Positions 54,113 through 62,160 of a stretch of 64,000 bases of DNA are shown here, one piece after another. This stretch comes from Microbacterium fluvii. Its GTDB lineage: Bacteria > Actinomycetota > Actinomycetes > Actinomycetales > Microbacteriaceae. The position numbers and the translations under genes were made by a program. Under the pieces are notes generated by a model. That model was given only the letters and a program-made list of their open reading frames with translations, ran no database searches and was not told the DNA's origin. Location of the stretch: contig NZ_JAOPFX010000003.1 of the NCBI RefSeq assembly GCF_025515205.1, positions 473,946 through 537,945 of the forward strand. Reading direction: 5' to 3'. Each line of letters begins with the position of its first letter. The first letter of the stretch is position 1.

Positions 54113-55423
54113 ATGCTGCGCACCATCGATCTGCGCGGACGCGCGCCGTCTGCCGCCGAACTGCTCGCCGCCGTGCCGCGCGCCGTCGCCGCCCGGGAGA
54201 GCGCCCTGGCGGCTGCGGCCGAGATCGTCGCCGACGTGGCGTCGCACGGCGAGGAGGCGCTGCGCGCCCAGGCGGAGCGGTTCGACGGCGTGACAGGCCA
54301 CGCGATCCGCGTGCCCGCGGCCCATTTCGATGAGGCGCTCGCCGCTCTCGACCCCTCGGTGCGGGCCGCGCTCGACGAGTCGATCGGTCGGGTGCGCATC
54401 GCGTCGGCGGCACAGGTGCCCGCGGCATCCGTCACCGACCTCGCCCCCGGCGCGCGCGTCGAGCAGCGCTGGCAGCCCGTGCGTCGCGCCGGCGTGTACG
54501 TGCCAGGCGGCAAGGCGGTCTATCCGTCCAGCGTCGTCATGAATGTCGTCCCCGCCCAGGTTGCCGGTGTCGGCGAGATCGCGATCGCGTCGCCGCCCCA
54601 GCGCGCGTTCGGCGGCCGGGTGCACCCCGACATCCTCGCCGCCGCGAAGCTGCTCGGCATCGACGAGGTCTACGCGATGGGCGGTGCGGGCGCGATCGGC
54701 GCGCTCGCGCACGGCGTGCCGAGTCTCGACCTCACGCCCGTCGACGTCGTCACCGGCCCTGGCAACAACTTCGTCGCCGCCGCGAAGCGCGCCGTCGCCG
54801 GGCTCGTCGGGGTCGACGCCGAGGCCGGAGCCACCGAGATCCTGATCGTCGCCGACGACTCGGCGTCGCCCGCGCTGGTCGCCGTCGACCTCATCAGCCA
54901 GGCCGAGCACGACGAGCAGGCATCGGCCGTGCTCGTCACCGCGTCCGCCGATCTGGCCGATGCCGTGCGCGCCGAGGTCGAGGCCAGGGTCGGGCGCACC
55001 CGCAACGCCGAGCGCGCGATCGCGGCGCTGTCGGGGCCGCAGTCGGCGATCGTGCTGGTCGATGACCTGGATACGGCGACCGCGTTCAGCAACGCCTACG
55101 CGCCCGAGCACCTCGAGCTGCACCTGGGTGAGCCCCGCCCGGAGCTGTTCGTCAACGCGGGCGCCGTGTTCGTCGGCGACTTCTCGCCGGTGAGTCTGGG
55201 CGACTACCTCGCCGGCAGCAATCACGTGCTGCCCACCGGCGGCCAGGCGCGCTACGCCGCCGGGCTGTCGGCTGCCACCTTCCTGCGGCCGCAGCAGGTC
55301 ATCCGCTACGACAGGGCCGCGCTCGCCGCCGTCGCCGATGCCATCGTCACCCTCGCCGACGCCGAGGCCCTTCCCGCCCACGGAGAAGCCGTCACGGCGC
55401 GGTTCGACGAGGCGGCGCAATAG
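54113..55423 (+). CDS. hisD: Histidinol dehydrogenase
   Basis: A 436-residue zinc enzyme for the last two steps of histidine synthesis (histidinol to histidine with 2 NAD+). It has PVRRAGVYVPGGKAVYPSSV, DVVTGPGNNFVAAAKR, SQAEHDEQASAVLVT and GSNHVLPTGG, with the zinc and catalytic His residues. No other his gene follows, unlike in many Actinobacteria where hisC comes next. Its TAG stop starts the -10 box of nrdR. Confidence 0.95.
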   Translation: MLRTIDLRGRAPSAAELLAAVPRAVAARESALAAAAEIVADVASHGEEALRAQAERFDGVTGHAIRVPAAHFDEALAALDPSVRAALDESIGRVRIASAAQVPAASVTDLAPGARVEQRWQPVRRAGVYVPGGKAVYPSSVVMNVVPAQVAGVGEIAIASPPQRAFGGRVHPDILAAAKLLGIDEVYAMGGAGAIGALAHGVPSLDLTPVDVVTGPGNNFVAAAKRAVAGLVGVDAEAGATEILIVADDSASPALVAVDLISQAEHDEQASAVLVTASADLADAVRAEVEARVGRTRNAERAIAALSGPQSAIVLVDDLDTATAFSNAYAPEHLELHLGEPRPELFVNAGAVFVGDFSPVSLGDYLAGSNHVLPTGGQARYAAGLSAATFLRPQQVIRYDRAALAAVADAIVTLADAEALPAHGEAVTARFDEAAQ

Positions 55424-55426
55424 GCT
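55421..55426 (+). promoter_or_regulatory. -10 box TAGGCT of nrdR, made from the hisD stop codon
   Basis: The hisD TAG stop is the first half of TAGGCT, 9 bases before ATG 55436; the gap also contains GGAG. Confidence 0.55.
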
Positions 55427-55435
55427 GGAGATCTC

Positions 55436-55906
55436 ATGCACTGCCCGTTCTGCCGCCACCCCGACTCCCGCGTCATCGACTCGCGCACGAGCGACGACGG
55501 GCTCAGCATCCGTCGCCGCCGTCAGTGCCCGCAGTGCGGAGGACGCTTCTCGACGATCGAGACGGCGAGCCTGAACGTCATCAAGCGCTCGGGCGTCATC
55601 GAGCCGTTCAGCCGTGAGAAGGTCGTCTCGGGCGTGCGCAAGGCGTGCCAGGGGCGGCCGGTCACCGACGCCGACCTCGCGATGCTCGCTCAGACCGTCG
55701 AGGAGACGGTGCGTCAGACCGGGTCGTCGCAGATCGACACGAACGAGATCGGTCTGGCGATCCTCGACCCGCTGCGCGCGCTCGACGAGGTGGCCTACCT
55801 GCGATTCGCCAGCGTCTACCAGGCGTTCGAGTCGCTCGACGACTTCGAGACGGCGATCGGGCAGCTGCGTCAGGAGAGATCCGAGCCGGAGACCGCCGAG
55901 CGCTAG
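55436..55906 (+). CDS. nrdR: Transcriptional repressor NrdR
   Basis: A 156-residue NrdR. The zinc ribbon (CPFC ... [10 protein letters not shown]) is at 3-40, followed by the ATP-cone domain (about 48-138, [29 protein letters not shown]). It senses dATP/ATP and represses ribonucleotide reductase genes; none is nearby. In its place before pyrD the promoter of the next gene again uses its TAG stop. Confidence 0.96.
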   Translation: MHCPFCRHPDSRVIDSRTSDDGLSIRRRRQCPQCGGRFSTIETASLNVIKRSGVIEPFSREKVVSGVRKACQGRPVTDADLAMLAQTVEETVRQTGSSQIDTNEIGLAILDPLRALDEVAYLRFASVYQAFESLDDFETAIGQLRQERSEPETAER

Positions 55907-55909
55907 CCT
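55904..55909 (+). promoter_or_regulatory. -10 box TAGCCT of pyrD, made from the nrdR stop codon
   Basis: The nrdR TAG stop is the first half of TAGCCT, 7 bases before ATG 55917. The gap GGAGGGG could serve as a ribosome site if transcription starts inside it. Confidence 0.55.
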
Positions 55910-55916
55910 GGAGGGG

Positions 55917-56957
55917 ATGTATCCCTTCCTCTTTCGCACCGTGCTCTCGCGCATGGATCCCGAGACGGCGCACCATGCCGCGATGATCGTGATCCGGATG
56001 CTGGGCCTCCCCGCCTTCGCGTGGGCCGCGCGCGCCCTCACCAAGCCCGATCCGTCGCTCGAGGTCGCCGCCCTGGGGCTGCGCTTCCCCTCGCCGTTCG
56101 GGGTGGCCGCCGGCTTCGACAAAGATGCTCTCGGCGCGCGCGGGCTGTTCGCCCTCGGATTCGGGCACGTGGAGGTCGGCACCGTCACCGCCGTGCCGCA
56201 GGAAGGGAACCCGCGGCCGCGCCTGTTCCGGCTGATCCCCGACCGCGGCGTCATCAACCGCATGGGCTTCAACAACCGAGGGGCGCATGCCGCCGCCGCG
56301 CGCCTCACGACGCTGCGCCGCCGCCGGCGCCGGCGCCGCGGCATCGTCGGGGTGAACATCGGCAAGAGTCGCATCGTCGATGTCGCCGATGCGACGGCGG
56401 ACTACGTCACGAGCGCGACACTCCTGGCGCCGCTGGCCGACTATCTCGTGGTCAACGTGTCGTCGCCGAACACCCCGGGGCTGCGCGGTCTGCAGGCCGT
56501 CGAGACGCTTCGGCCGCTGCTGGAGGCCGTGCACACCGCCGCCGGCGCCACGCCGCTGCTGGTCAAGATCGCGCCCGACCTCCCCGACGACGAGGTGGAG
56601 GCCATCTCCCGGCTGGCCGTGGACCTGGGGCTCGCCGGGCTCGTCGCCACCAACACGACGATCTCGCGCGCGCACCTGGTCACCGATCCCGCCGTCGTCG
56701 AGGCAGCCGGGGCCGGCGGCCTCTCCGGCGCGCCGCTGAAGGAGCGAGCCGTCGAGGTGCTCGAGATCGTTCGCGCAGCGGTGCCGAGACAGTTCGTCGT
56801 GATCGCGGCCGGTGGAGTGGAGACGGCAGACGACGTGCGTGCGCGTCTCGCCGCGGGGGCGGACCTCGTGCAGGGCTACACGGCCTTCCTCTACCGCGGC
56901 CCGCTCTGGGCGCGGCAGATCAACAGAGGTCTCACGCGCCCGACCGCCGCGCGCTGA
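55917..56957 (+). CDS. pyrD: Dihydroorotate dehydrogenase (quinone), class 2
   Basis: A 346-residue class 2 enzyme: the N-terminal helices (MYPFLFRTVLSRMDPETAHH) bind membrane quinone. FMN- and orotate-binding parts include GVAAGFDKD, VEVGTVTAVPQEGNPRPRLFRL, NRMGFNNRG, VNVSSPNTPGLRGLQ (catalytic Ser) and GGVETADDVRARLAAGADLVQGYT. A run of eight Arg (134-141) directly precedes GIVGVNIGKS and is unusual. It carries out the pyrimidine step coupled to menaquinone. Confidence 0.95.
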   Translation: MYPFLFRTVLSRMDPETAHHAAMIVIRMLGLPAFAWAARALTKPDPSLEVAALGLRFPSPFGVAAGFDKDALGARGLFALGFGHVEVGTVTAVPQEGNPRPRLFRLIPDRGVINRMGFNNRGAHAAAARLTTLRRRRRRRRGIVGVNIGKSRIVDVADATADYVTSATLLAPLADYLVVNVSSPNTPGLRGLQAVETLRPLLEAVHTAAGATPLLVKIAPDLPDDEVEAISRLAVDLGLAGLVATNTTISRAHLVTDPAVVEAAGAGGLSGAPLKERAVEVLEIVRAAVPRQFVVIAAGGVETADDVRARLAAGADLVQGYTAFLYRGPLWARQINRGLTRPTAAR

Positions 56958-56999
56958 CGGGCGCGCCGACGGGAAGTGTCGTCGGCGTCGGATACATTC

Positions 57000-57040
57000 G
57001 TCCCCAAGCTGTTCATCTTCTATGAGTAAGACATGGGGAC
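57000..57040. promoter_or_regulatory. Inverted repeat GTCCCCA / TGGGGAC before the secreted-protein gene
   Basis: Seven-bp perfect arms (57000-57006, 57034-57040) enclose an AT-richer 27-base loop, 3 bases before ATG 57044. The right arm overlaps the likely ribosome site GGGGAC, so pairing would hide it. Confidence 0.4.
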
Positions 57041-57043
57041 TCT

Positions 57044-58558
57044 ATGAAAAAGACGTCTGTCCTGCGCGCCGGTGCCGTCGCGCTGGTCGCTGCGCTGTTC
57101 TGCGGGGCGGCGCCCGCCTACGCCGACGAGGTCGATCCGTCGGCGACGCTGTCGCTGGGAGCTGCGGGCGTGCTCACACTGCCCGACGCCGACGGTGTGC
57201 GGGATGCGACCGAGGTGACCGTCTCGTCGACCGCGCCGACGACCGCGACCGTCACGGTCGCGTCCGCCGACGGGCTGACGCTGTATGCGCAGGTGGGAAC
57301 CGTCGAGCTGACCGAGCAGAACGGCCTGACCGCCGCTGTCGCGGTGCCGGTCACGGGGCTGCCGGCGGGCGCCCTCTCGGTCGTGGCCACACCCACGACC
57401 GGTGAGGCCTCGTCGACGGGGCTCACCGTCGGCTCGGGTGCGGCTGTGACGGCATCGCTCTCGCTGAGCCGCTCGACCATCTACACGTGGTCGAAGAGCA
57501 CGCGCCACACGACGACCGTCTCGGTCGCCGTCGAAGACGAGACGGGGCTCGCCGTGCCCTTCACCGGCACCGTCACGGCGAAGGTCGGCTCCAGCACGAA
57601 GTCGGTCGCGGTCGCCGCCGCCGATGCGAGCACGGCGACCGCCACGCTCTCGGCGTCGAAGCTGGCTCACGGCTCGGGAACCGTCTCGGCCACCGTCGTG
57701 GGCGCCGGCGAGGCGGCGATCACGAGCGCTGCCCGAGCGCTCACCGTCAGCAGCGTCGCGCTCAAGAGCACCAAGCTCGCCGCTTCGGCCGCCACGCTCT
57801 ATCCGACCAAGGACGGCTACCGCGACTCGGCCAAGCTGTCGGTGTCGTCGACGACCACGACCGGAGGGTCGATCCCGACGACGGGCGGCGTCACGATCAC
57901 CCGAGGCGGAAAGACGGTCGCCAGCTGGAAGCTCTCGTCGAGCAAGGCCTGGTCGGCGACGTGGAACGGCAAGGTCGGCGGCAAGGTCGTCGCCGGCACC
58001 TACAAGGTCACCGTCTCGATCAAGGGCCCCGAGGGCAAGACGCAGTCGGCCTCGAAGACCATCACGGTCAAGAAGGGCAAGCTCGTCACCAAGAAGACGT
58101 CGAAGTGGGTGTCGGCGAAGTCCGTCATCAAGAAGTATGCGAACTACGACTTCTACGACCAGGGCTACTGCGGCACCGACTGGGCCGTCGCCGGAGATGT
58201 CATGTGCATCGGATACGACGACCAGTACGACGGCGTCATGTCGCTGTACGCGACGGGCGCGCTCACGGTGCCCTCGGCCGTCGTCAAGGCCGAGAAGTAC
58301 GGCAGTGCCAAGGTGCGGCTGACGATCGACACGATCGCCATCTCGGGCGACGTCGTGTGGGGCTATCGCGCACGCGGCAAGCAGATCACCAACGGCGACT
58401 TCATCACGCGCACCGGCACCAGCACGCGCGGCTGGTCGACGCTTCCCACCGAGACGACGAAGGTCGACGTCGGCATCGGTCTCGGCGAGTACAGCTACGT
58501 CGCGGCGAAGCGGTTCAAGGTCGAATACGCCTACAAGGTGATGACCGGAACGAAGTGA
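57044..58558 (+). CDS. Secreted protein with Ig-like repeats
   Basis: A 504-residue exported protein. A signal peptide (1-27, ending PAYA before DEVDP) is followed by Thr/Ser/Ala/Val-rich beta segments. Two stretches, LPDADGVRDATEVTVSS and YPTKDGYRDSAKLSVSS, match the 'NGDGxxD' start of FlgD/Vpr Ig-like domains; Lys/Thr-rich bacterial Ig-like segments follow. The C-terminal ~130 residues (from WVSAKSVIKKYANYDFYDQGYC) form a separate domain with two cysteines (YCGTDW, VMCIGY) that could form a disulfide. No anchor is seen, so it may be released. I assign no function. Confidence 0.82.
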   Translation: MKKTSVLRAGAVALVAALFCGAAPAYADEVDPSATLSLGAAGVLTLPDADGVRDATEVTVSSTAPTTATVTVASADGLTLYAQVGTVELTEQNGLTAAVAVPVTGLPAGALSVVATPTTGEASSTGLTVGSGAAVTASLSLSRSTIYTWSKSTRHTTTVSVAVEDETGLAVPFTGTVTAKVGSSTKSVAVAAADASTATATLSASKLAHGSGTVSATVVGAGEAAITSAARALTVSSVALKSTKLAASAATLYPTKDGYRDSAKLSVSSTTTTGGSIPTTGGVTITRGGKTVASWKLSSSKAWSATWNGKVGGKVVAGTYKVTVSIKGPEGKTQSASKTITVKKGKLVTKKTSKWVSAKSVIKKYANYDFYDQGYCGTDWAVAGDVMCIGYDDQYDGVMSLYATGALTVPSAVVKAEKYGSAKVRLTIDTIAISGDVVWGYRARGKQITNGDFITRTGTSTRGWSTLPTETTKVDVGIGLGEYSYVAAKRFKVEYAYKVMTGTK

Positions 58559-58563
58559 TGCGA

Positions 58564-58607
58564 ACGCACGAGGTGCCCGCACCGTCTGGTGCGGGCACCT
58601 CGTGCGT
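58564..58607. terminator. Perfect 20-bp hairpin terminator
   Basis: ACGCACGAGGTGCCCGCACC, loop GTCT, then the exact complement, between the convergent secreted-protein and DUF3043 genes. There is no T tract. Confidence 0.85.
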
Positions 58608-58625
58608 CAGACGCTGAAGCCGGTC

Positions 58626-59219
58626 TCAGGCGGGGTGCTGCCCGCGCTTGACCTGGGGCTTGGGCAGGCGCATGAAGCGCATCTGGATCGTGCGCATCGC
58701 GCCGTACCAGCCGAGCCCCTTCTCCATGCGGTCGCCGAACTTCTCTTTCGCCGCCTTCTTGACGCGGATCGAGGTGATGATCATGTCGCCGATGACGAAG
58801 AAGATGAACACCCACAGGCCGATGAAGGAGTAGAAGGTGATCGCCGCGACCGGCACGAAGCTCACGAGGATCACGAGCACCATGGCCGGCATGATCGCCT
58901 CGCCCAGGTGCCAGCCGGCGTCGACGAAGTCGCGCACGAATCGGCGCTGCGGGCCCTTGTCGCGCGCGGGAAGATAGCGGTCCTCGCCGGCGGCCATGCC
59001 CACGCGCGCCTTCTCGCGCTCTCGCGCGATCTCGGCCTTGCGCTGCTGCTTGGCCTCCTTGGTGTCGGGCACCAGGGGGCGCTTGCGAGCGGCCTCCTGC
59101 TCGGCGCGCGACGGCGTCGGACGCCCCTTGCCCTGCGGTGCGCCGACCACATCGCCGTTGAGAACGGTGCCCGCCGAGGGGGCTCCGTTCGGGGTGGGGG
59201 TAGCAGGTGTCTTGGCCAC
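58626..59219 (-). CDS. DUF3043 membrane protein
   Basis: A 197-residue actinobacterial DUF3043 protein. A charged N-terminal half (SRAEQEAARKRPLVPD, KEAKQQRKAEIARERE, with RDKGPQRRFVRDFVDAGWHLGE as the family core) precedes two membrane helices (about 113-155) and a basic tail. Function is unknown; the gene sits close to erpA and the cytochrome oxidase genes in many Actinobacteria. GTG 59219 follows GAGGA. Confidence 0.88.
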   Translation of the reverse strand: MAKTPATPTPNGAPSAGTVLNGDVVGAPQGKGRPTPSRAEQEAARKRPLVPDTKEAKQQRKAEIAREREKARVGMAAGEDRYLPARDKGPQRRFVRDFVDAGWHLGEAIMPAMVLVILVSFVPVAAITFYSFIGLWVFIFFVIGDMIITSIRVKKAAKEKFGDRMEKGLGWYGAMRTIQMRFMRLPKPQVKRGQHPA

Positions 59220-59252
59220 GGTGGATCCTCAGAACGCAGAAAGGGGTGTCCA

Positions 59253-59258
59253 TAAGAT
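59253..59258 (+). promoter_or_regulatory. -10 box TAAGAT, leaderless promoter of the M20 peptidase gene
   Basis: TAAGAT ends 7 bases before ATG 59266 (gap TACCTGC). Confidence 0.5.
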
Positions 59259-59265
59259 TACCTGC

Positions 59266-60669
59266 ATGAACACTCCGATCTCCCGACAGGATGCTGTGCG
59301 GCAGGCCGCGACCGACGCACTGCCCGCGGCCCTCGCCGATCTCGGCGACCTCGTGCGCATCCCCTCGATCGCCTTCCCCGGCTTCGACCCCGCCGAAGTG
59401 CGCCGCAGCGCCGAGGCGGTCGCCGCTCTCGTGCGGGGCACCGACCTGTTCGACGACGTGCGCATCGCGGATGCCGCCATCCCCGGCACCGACGAGCGCG
59501 GCATGCCGGCGGTGCTGGCCACCCGCGCCGCCCGCAACGGGCGCCCGACGATCCTGCTCTACGCCCACCACGACGTGCAGCCGGTCGGAGACGAGTCGCT
59601 GTGGGAGTCCCCGCCGTTCGAGCCCACCGTGCGCGACGGTCGGCTCTACGGCCGAGGCGCCGCCGACGACAAGGCGGGCGTCATGGCCCACGTGGCGGCG
59701 CTGCGCGCCCTGCGCGACGCCGTCGGAGACGACTTCGACCTGGGCGTCGCCCTGTTCATCGAGGGCGAGGAGGAGGCCGGATCCCGCTCGTTCGCGCAGT
59801 TCCTGCACGATCACGCCGACGCGCTGCGCGCCGATGTGATCGTGGTGGCGGACTCCGGCAACTGGGATGCCCGCACCCCCGCCCTCACGGTGTCGCTCCG
59901 AGGCAACGCCCGTTTCACGCTGCGCGTGCGCACGCTCGCTCACGCGTCGCACTCCGGCATGTTCGGGGGAGCGGTGCCCGACGCGATGATGGCGACCGTG
60001 AAGCTCCTGGCCACGCTGTGGGACGACACGGGCGCCGTGGCGGTGGCGGGGCTCGCCCAGCGCGACGCCGAGACGCCCGAGTACACCGAGGAGACGCTGC
60101 GCGACGAGGCGGGGCTGCCCGCCGGCGTCAGCCCGATCGGCGGCGACAGCATCCTCAGTCGCATCTGGAACAAGCCGTCGATCACGGTGACCGGCATCGA
60201 CGCCCCGAGCGTCGTCAACGCCTCCAACACGCTGAGCCCCGAGATCTCGGTCGTCATCAGCACGAGGGTCGCCCCAGGGCAGGCCGCGTCGGAGGCGTAC
60301 GAAGCGGTCGCGGCCCACCTGCGCGCGCACGCCCCGTTCGGAGCGGACCTGGAGTTCACCGACGTCGACTTCGGTGACGGCTTCCTCGTCGACACGAGCG
60401 GATGGGCCGTCGCCGCCGCGCGCGAGGCGCTGGCCGCCGGCTACGGAGTCGAGCCGGTCGACATCGGGGTCGGCGGGTCGATCCCCTTCATCGCAGACCT
60501 CGTGACCGAGTTCCCCGCGGCGCAGATCCTCGTGACGGGTGTCGAAGACCCCCACGCGCGGGCGCACAGCCCCAACGAGTCGCTGCACCTCGACACGTTC
60601 CGCCACGCGATCCTCGCCGAGGCGCTGCTGCTCGAGAGCCTCGACGCCCGCTCGCACGGCGGGGCGTAG
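59266..60669 (+). CDS. M20-family metallopeptidase (dipeptidase)
   Basis: A 467-residue M20 peptidase of the dipeptidase/CNDP type. Metal ligands are visible in LLYAHHDVQP, GRGAADDKAGV, IEGEEEAGS (catalytic and metal Glu), VVADSGNW and DPHARAHSPNE near the C-terminus; the dimerisation domain is inserted mid-protein. It would cleave short peptides or acylated amino acids in the cytosol; the substrate is not predictable. Its TAG stop starts TAGAAT upstream of erpA. Confidence 0.9.
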   Translation: MNTPISRQDAVRQAATDALPAALADLGDLVRIPSIAFPGFDPAEVRRSAEAVAALVRGTDLFDDVRIADAAIPGTDERGMPAVLATRAARNGRPTILLYAHHDVQPVGDESLWESPPFEPTVRDGRLYGRGAADDKAGVMAHVAALRALRDAVGDDFDLGVALFIEGEEEAGSRSFAQFLHDHADALRADVIVVADSGNWDARTPALTVSLRGNARFTLRVRTLAHASHSGMFGGAVPDAMMATVKLLATLWDDTGAVAVAGLAQRDAETPEYTEETLRDEAGLPAGVSPIGGDSILSRIWNKPSITVTGIDAPSVVNASNTLSPEISVVISTRVAPGQAASEAYEAVAAHLRAHAPFGADLEFTDVDFGDGFLVDTSGWAVAAAREALAAGYGVEPVDIGVGGSIPFIADLVTEFPAAQILVTGVEDPHARAHSPNESLHLDTFRHAILAEALLLESLDARSHGGA

Positions 60670-60672
60670 AAT
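60667..60672 (+). promoter_or_regulatory. -10 box TAGAAT of erpA, made from the M20 gene stop codon
   Basis: The TAG stop begins TAGAAT, 42 bases before ATG 60715; a leadered mRNA with AAGGAG as ribosome site results. Confidence 0.5.
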
Positions 60673-60714
60673 CGAGGAATCCGCCGGACGGCGGCCGAAT
60701 TCTCAAGGAGCGAC

Positions 60715-61080
60715 ATGACCGACACCGCCCTGTCGACCGACCAGACCGCGCGCGCCCACGGCGTGCTGCTGACCGATGCGGCCGCCGAGAAGGTGAAGAG
60801 CCTGCTGGGCCAGGAGGGCCGAGACGACCTGCGTCTGCGCGTGGCGGTGCAGCCGGGCGGATGCAGCGGCCTGATCTATCAGCTCTACTTCGACGAGCGA
60901 TTCCTCGACGGCGACCAGGCGGTCGACTTCGACGGCGTCGAGGTCATCGTCGACGACATGAGCGTGCCCTATCTCGACGGCGCCACGATCGACTTCAAGG
61001 ACACGATCAGCGAGCAGGGCTTCACGATCGACAACCCGAACGCGGCCGGCAGCTGCGCCTGCGGAGACAGCTTCCACTGA
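60715..61080 (+). CDS. erpA: Iron-sulfur cluster insertion protein ErpA
   Basis: A 121-residue A-type Fe-S carrier. The three conserved cysteines are present: GGCSGLIYQL (near residue 45) and SCACGDSF at the end. It hands clusters to target enzymes. Its place just before the cytochrome oxidase genes is common in Actinobacteria. ATG 60715 follows AAGGAG. Confidence 0.95.
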   Translation: MTDTALSTDQTARAHGVLLTDAAAEKVKSLLGQEGRDDLRLRVAVQPGGCSGLIYQLYFDERFLDGDQAVDFDGVEVIVDDMSVPYLDGATIDFKDTISEQGFTIDNPNAAGSCACGDSFH

Positions 61081-61100
61081 CGACTCGTCACCATCCGTGT

Positions 61101-61140
61101 CATCGAACCCGGACGCGCCACGGCGCGTCCGGGTTCGATG
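61101..61140. terminator. Perfect 19-bp hairpin terminator after erpA
   Basis: CATCGAACCCGGACGCGCC, two-base centre AC, exact complement. There is no T tract. It separates erpA from ctaC. Confidence 0.85.
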
Positions 61141-61226
61141 CCGTACGGGCGGTATTTCCCCAGAACTGCTGGCAAAAACCCCGCCGCAGGCTGAGTGGAT
61201 GGCCTGAATCCGCCGTTACCTTGCCC

Positions 61227-61232
61227 TACACT
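61227..61232 (+). promoter_or_regulatory. -10-like TACACT of the cytochrome oxidase operon
   Basis: TACACT, about 36 bases before GTG 61269; the leader ends with GGAAAGGTG as ribosome site. No clear -35 box was seen. Confidence 0.45.
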
Positions 61233-61268
61233 GAAGGTGTTCTTCGTCCCTGTTCGGAAAGGTGCACC

Positions 61269-62159
61269 GTGCCTTCGAAACGCCGCATCCGCTGGGCTCT
61301 CCTCCCGGTCGGCATCGCCGCCGCTGCAGTACTGGCGGGCTGCACCCCGACCGAGCTGCACGGCTTCCTGCCCGGCTTCACCGAGGATGGCCAGGCCGCC
61401 ACCAACCACACCGACATGGTCGCCGGCCTGTGGGTCAACTCGTGGATCGTGCTGCTGGCCGTCGGCGTCATCACGTGGGGCTGCATGGGATGGGCGGCCA
61501 TCGCCTACCGTCGCCGCAAGGGCCAGACGGGGCTGCCGGTGCAGCTGCGCTACAACATGCCGATCGAGATCTTCTACACGATCGTGCCGCTGATCCTCGT
61601 GGTCGGCTTCTTCGCCTTCACCGCTCGCGACCAGACGATCCTCGAGACCCAGTACGACGACCCCGACGTGTCGATCACCGCGATCGGCAAGCAGTGGGCG
61701 TTCGACTTCCAGTACAACGGCGAGGCCGAAGACAACTCCGACGCCGTGTGGTCGATGGGCGTCCAGGCCCAGACCGACGAAGCCGGCAACATCACCAGCG
61801 AGCTGCCGACGCTCTACCTGCCCGTGAACAAGACGGTCAAGATCGACCTCGAGTCGCGCGACGTGATCCACTCGTTCTGGATCATCGACTTCCTGTACAA
61901 GAAAGACATGTACATCGGCCACGACAACTCGTGGTCGTTCACCCCGACCCGCGAGGGCGAGTACGACGGCAAGTGCGCCGAGCTGTGCGGCGAGTACCAC
62001 TCGATGATGATGTTCAAGGTCAAGGTCGTCAGCGACGCGGAGTACGAGGCCTACCTCGAGACGCTGCGCGCAGAGGGTCAGACCGGCGACATCAACGACG
62101 AGTACGACCGCCTGCAGAACTATCCGGGCACGGGTGCCCAGGCCGAGGGAGACGAGTGA
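61269..62159 (+). CDS. ctaC: Cytochrome c oxidase subunit II
   Basis: A 296-residue subunit II. The N-terminus has a lipoprotein signal with lipobox LAGC (Cys near 24), then two membrane helices (about 50-72 and 100-120) and the cupredoxin domain with the CuA ligands in VIHSFW and [12 protein letters not shown]. It takes electrons from the cytochrome bc1-c complex in Actinobacteria. GTG 61269 follows GGAAAGGTG. ctaD starts one base after its stop. Confidence 0.96.
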   Translation: MPSKRRIRWALLPVGIAAAAVLAGCTPTELHGFLPGFTEDGQAATNHTDMVAGLWVNSWIVLLAVGVITWGCMGWAAIAYRRRKGQTGLPVQLRYNMPIEIFYTIVPLILVVGFFAFTARDQTILETQYDDPDVSITAIGKQWAFDFQYNGEAEDNSDAVWSMGVQAQTDEAGNITSELPTLYLPVNKTVKIDLESRDVIHSFWIIDFLYKKDMYIGHDNSWSFTPTREGEYDGKCAELCGEYHSMMMFKVKVVSDAEYEAYLETLRAEGQTGDINDEYDRLQNYPGTGAQAEGDE

Positions 62160-62160
62160 A

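Noticed and set aside
61101..61140. Possible tRNA fragment because of GGTTCGATGCC, which resembles a T-loop
   Set aside because: The sequence is half of a perfect 19-bp hairpin; no D-stem, anticodon stem or CCA-end context is present.
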